DNA from: Janthinobacterium psychrotolerans
Lineage (GTDB): Bacteria > Pseudomonadota > Gammaproteobacteria > Burkholderiales > Burkholderiaceae_D
Assembly (NCBI RefSeq): GCF_001677885.1
Contig: NZ_LOCQ01000055.1
Span: 124,001 to 188,000 of the forward strand
Length of the DNA: 64,000 nt
Reading direction: 5' to 3'
The translations under genes and the position numbers were made by a program. Position 1 is the first letter of the stretch, and each line of letters begins with the position of its first letter. A model generated the notes under the pieces. It searched no databases. It worked only from the letters and a program-made list of their open reading frames with translations, and was not told the origin of the DNA. Below, one piece after another: positions 62,327 to 64,000 of the stretch.

Positions 62327-62908
62327 ATGTCTGTCAATTTGAGCAAAGGCCAGAAGATTTCTCTGGACAAGGAAGCTGGCACCAGCCTGACCCGCATCAC
62401 CATGGGCCTGGGCTGGGATTCGGTCAAGACCAAGGGTTTCCTCGGTTTCGGTTCGAAAACCGAATCGGTCGACCTCGATGCCTCGTGCGTGCTGTTTGAC
62501 GACAGCAACAAGGTGTCCGATATCGTCTGGTTCCGCCAGTTGAAAAGCCGTGACGGCAGCATCGTTCACACCGGCGACAACCGTACCGGCGCGGGCGATG
62601 GCGACGACGAGCAGATCAATGTCGACCTGGCCAACGTGCCGGCCGGCGTGAAAAGCCTGGTGTTTACCGTCAACAGCTTCACGGGCCAGAACTTCTCGCA
62701 GGTGGAAAACGCCTATTGCCGCATTTTGAATGCCAGCAATAACCAGGAAATCGCGCGTTTCAACCTGTCGGTCCAGGGCGCCCACACGGCGCAGATCATG
62801 GCCAAGCTGTACCGCCATAACGGCGAATGGAAAATGCACGCGATCGGCGAAAACGGCAATGGCCGTACATTTGATGATTTAATGCCGCAGATTACCGTGC
62901 ATTTATAA
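62327..62908 (+). CDS. TerD-family stress protein (second paralogue, TerZ-like)
   Basis: The 193-residue protein begins MSVNLSKGQKISLDKEAGTS and contains SVDLDASCVLFDDSNKVSDI, VWFRQLKSRDGSIVHTGDNR and TGAGDGDDEQINVDLANVP, the TerZ/TerD signature with its acidic calcium-binding loop. I chose the ATG at 62327, with AGGAG (62314-62318) eight bases upstream, over the ATG at 62321. It differs from the first paralogue by an insertion near residue 40 (FLGFGSKTESV). Confidence 0.93.
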   Translation: MSVNLSKGQKISLDKEAGTSLTRITMGLGWDSVKTKGFLGFGSKTESVDLDASCVLFDDSNKVSDIVWFRQLKSRDGSIVHTGDNRTGAGDGDDEQINVDLANVPAGVKSLVFTVNSFTGQNFSQVENAYCRILNASNNQEIARFNLSVQGAHTAQIMAKLYRHNGEWKMHAIGENGNGRTFDDLMPQITVHL

Positions 62909-62918
62909 GGAGCAGTAC

Positions 62919-62962
62919 GCAGCGGGCGGGGGACGGACCGGATACCGGATCCTGCCCGCTGC
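62919..62962 (+). promoter_or_regulatory. 44-nt hairpin between terD-like gene and Pmp3-like gene
   Basis: GCAGCGGGC (62919-62927) pairs perfectly with GCCCGCTGC (62954-62962), and the interior folds again with one mismatch (GGACCGG against CCGGATCC). There is no T-run, so it may be a processing or attenuating element within the cluster mRNA. Confidence 0.45.
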
Positions 62963-62984
62963 TCTTGATTGAGGAGAGTATGTC

Positions 62985-63206
62985 GTGACGCGACTGCTGA
63001 TAGCCTTGCTACTTCCGTGTCTCACGTTTTTCATGTTGCGCCGGCCACTGGCTGGCGCCGCCACCCTGGTCATGCAGTGCACTGTGATCGGCTGGGTGCC
63101 AGCGGCCCTGTGGGCCCTGTACACGGTGAACCAGCATAAAACGGAGCGGGAACTCGAAGGCGCATTAAGCCGCAGCTACTTACGCAGGCGCAGCCGGGTG
63201 ATCTGA
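62985..63206 (+). CDS. YqaE/Pmp3-family small membrane protein
   Basis: The 73-residue protein has two hydrophobic segments (LLIALLLPCLTFFMLRRPLA and TLVMQCTVIGWVPAALWALY) with the YqaE/Pmp3 pattern in which the second ends in WxPAALWALYTV. Pmp3 proteins influence membrane potential and stress tolerance. The start is a GTG at 62985 with GAGGAG at 62971-62976; an ATG five bases upstream opens a two-codon frame (ATG TCG TGA) that ends on this GTG. It closes the ter-type cluster. Confidence 0.75.
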   Translation: MTRLLIALLLPCLTFFMLRRPLAGAATLVMQCTVIGWVPAALWALYTVNQHKTERELEGALSRSYLRRRSRVI

Positions 63207-63232
63207 TCCCGCAAGCGCCGTCATCCTGGACC

Positions 63233-63269
63233 ATGGCCCCACGAGCAATCGTGCGGGCCATTTTCTTTT
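63233..63269. terminator. intrinsic terminator at the end of the ter-type cluster
   Basis: ATGGCCCCACGA, loop GCAA, TCGTGCGGGCCAT forms an 11-12 bp stem with one bulge, followed by TTTTCTTTT. It lies between the converging Pmp3-like and CPBP genes and serves the plus-strand cluster. Confidence 0.8.
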
Positions 63270-63273
63270 CAGT

Positions 63274-64000
63274 TCAAAACAGCGCGAACTGGCAGGCCAG
63301 CATGGCCGCGTTATAACTTGCGTGCACCAGCATCGGCGCCAGCAGCGCGCCACTCTTTTCATAGGTCCAGCCGGTGCACAGGCCCAGCACGAACACGGGC
63401 AGCATGGCCGCCGGCGGATGGACGATGGCAAAGATCGCCGCGCCGATGATGAGCGCTTGCCAGGCCGGCAATGAGCGGCGCAGGCCGCCCTGGATCAGGC
63501 CGCGGAAGATGAATTCCTCGCACAGGGGCGCGGCCAGCACCGCCAGCGCGCTCAGCCACAGCCAGCTCCACTGGCCGTCGGGCAGCGGCGAGGCCGGTGG
63601 CGCCACACCGTAGGCATGCAGCAGCATGGTGTGGCCGACGCCGAACACGGCGGCCAGCGCGGCGCCGCCCGGCACTACTCGCCAGGCCGGGCGGCCGTGC
63701 CGAATGTGCGGCACACCAGTGGCCTTGCTGCGCCAGTAGGCCAGCCGCGTCAGGGCGTAGCTCAGCGCGCCGGCAATGCCGAAAGCCAGCGCACTGTGCT
63801 GCAAGCTGGCCTGTCCCTGGTCCTTGAGCAGCAGCAAGGCCAGCACCTGCAGCACGAAAAACAGCATGGCGGCCATCAGGCCGTCGGCGCCCGAGACGCG
63901 CGCCGGCGGCGAGGCGGCCGGGTCCAGCAGATACGGCACCTCGTCGCGCGCCTTTTGCCACAGGGCCACGGCCAGCGCGCCGGTGAGCACCACGAACACC
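63274..64000 (-). CDS. CPBP-family intramembrane metalloprotease, 5' end outside window
   Basis: At least 241 residues are visible, running to the window edge; the frame has a GTG at 63999 but probably continues. It is multi-pass and contains the CPBP (Abi) motifs: EE in APLCEEFIFRGLIQGGL, H in IFAIVHPPAAMLPVFVLGLC and the third motif LVHASYNAAML. These are the metal-binding residues of a type II CAAX prenyl-endopeptidase-like protease. It converges on the ter-type cluster; its substrate is unknown. Confidence 0.85.
   Translation of the reverse strand, partial: VFVVLTGALAVALWQKARDEVPYLLDPAASPPARVSGADGLMAAMLFFVLQVLALLLLKDQGQASLQHSALAFGIAGALSYALTRLAYWRSKATGVPHIRHGRPAWRVVPGGAALAAVFGVGHTMLLHAYGVAPPASPLPDGQWSWLWLSALAVLAAPLCEEFIFRGLIQGGLRRSLPAWQALIIGAAIFAIVHPPAAMLPVFVLGLCTGWTYEKSGALLAPMLVHASYNAAMLACQFALF

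Noticed and set aside
1..64000. Search for tRNA, rRNA, CRISPR arrays and insertion sequences
   Set aside because: No cloverleaf-like sequence, regularly spaced repeat array or transposase with terminal inverted repeats could be supported by reading the sequence.

Overview
The window looks like chromosomal DNA from a GC-rich betaproteobacterium of the family Oxalobacteraceae (Janthinobacterium, Duganella or Massilia type). That placement is an inference from gene content and order: xseB-ispA-dxs, glcDEF, adjacent pilU/pilT, and a Burkholderiales-style cytochrome oxidase block with a tiny assembly ORF, ctaG, a DUF2970 gene, coxC, a twin-TM gene, SURF1, COX15, cyoE and SCO. No rRNA, tRNA, CRISPR array, insertion sequence or prophage was seen.

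Layout. 0-1.7 kb: a cut-off EamA/DMT permease and a Rieske oxygenase. 2.0-5.1 kb: xseB-ispA-dxs, ending in two REP-like hairpins whose second copy also supplies the stop codon of the facing LacI gene. 5.2-12.7 kb: a LacI-controlled galactoside uptake and hydrolysis operon (ATPase, GH42 beta-galactosidase, binding protein, two permeases) with a perfect 16-bp operator-like palindrome and an intrinsic terminator in its leader. 12.7-21 kb: FUSC transporter, pirin, a DUF4160/DUF2442 pair, cobalamin adenosyltransferase and glcDEF. 21-25.5 kb: a GGDEF/EAL protein followed by pilU and pilT. 25.5-33 kb: yggS, proC, an ECF sigma/anti-sigma pair, a DUF3455 lipoprotein, a yqjD-yqjE-like stress membrane operon, ubiA, oxyR and rfaE2.

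33.2-42.5 kb is the most unusual region: six same-strand genes encoding a protein without recognised domains, a secreted and membrane-anchored vWA-like protein, a small membrane protein, a 1245-residue tubulin/FtsZ-superfamily protein with a C-terminal GYF_2-like domain, a zinc-ribbon membrane protein and a glycine-zipper lipoprotein. Together they could build a cytoskeleton-linked assembly across the envelope. Its function is not known to me and is the best candidate here for an undescribed system.

42.5-46.5 kb: LysR regulator, class IV aminotransferase, trmL, comF and bioC. 47.1-56.1 kb: the aa3-type cytochrome c oxidase operon with copper and heme assembly factors. 56.2-58.6 kb: AI-2E-type permease and a CNNM/CBS protein. 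58.7-63.2 kb: NhaR-like LysR gene divergent from a TerC-like/TerD/AIM24/TerD/Pmp3 cluster, a tellurite-resistance-type stress module. The window ends inside a CPBP protease gene.
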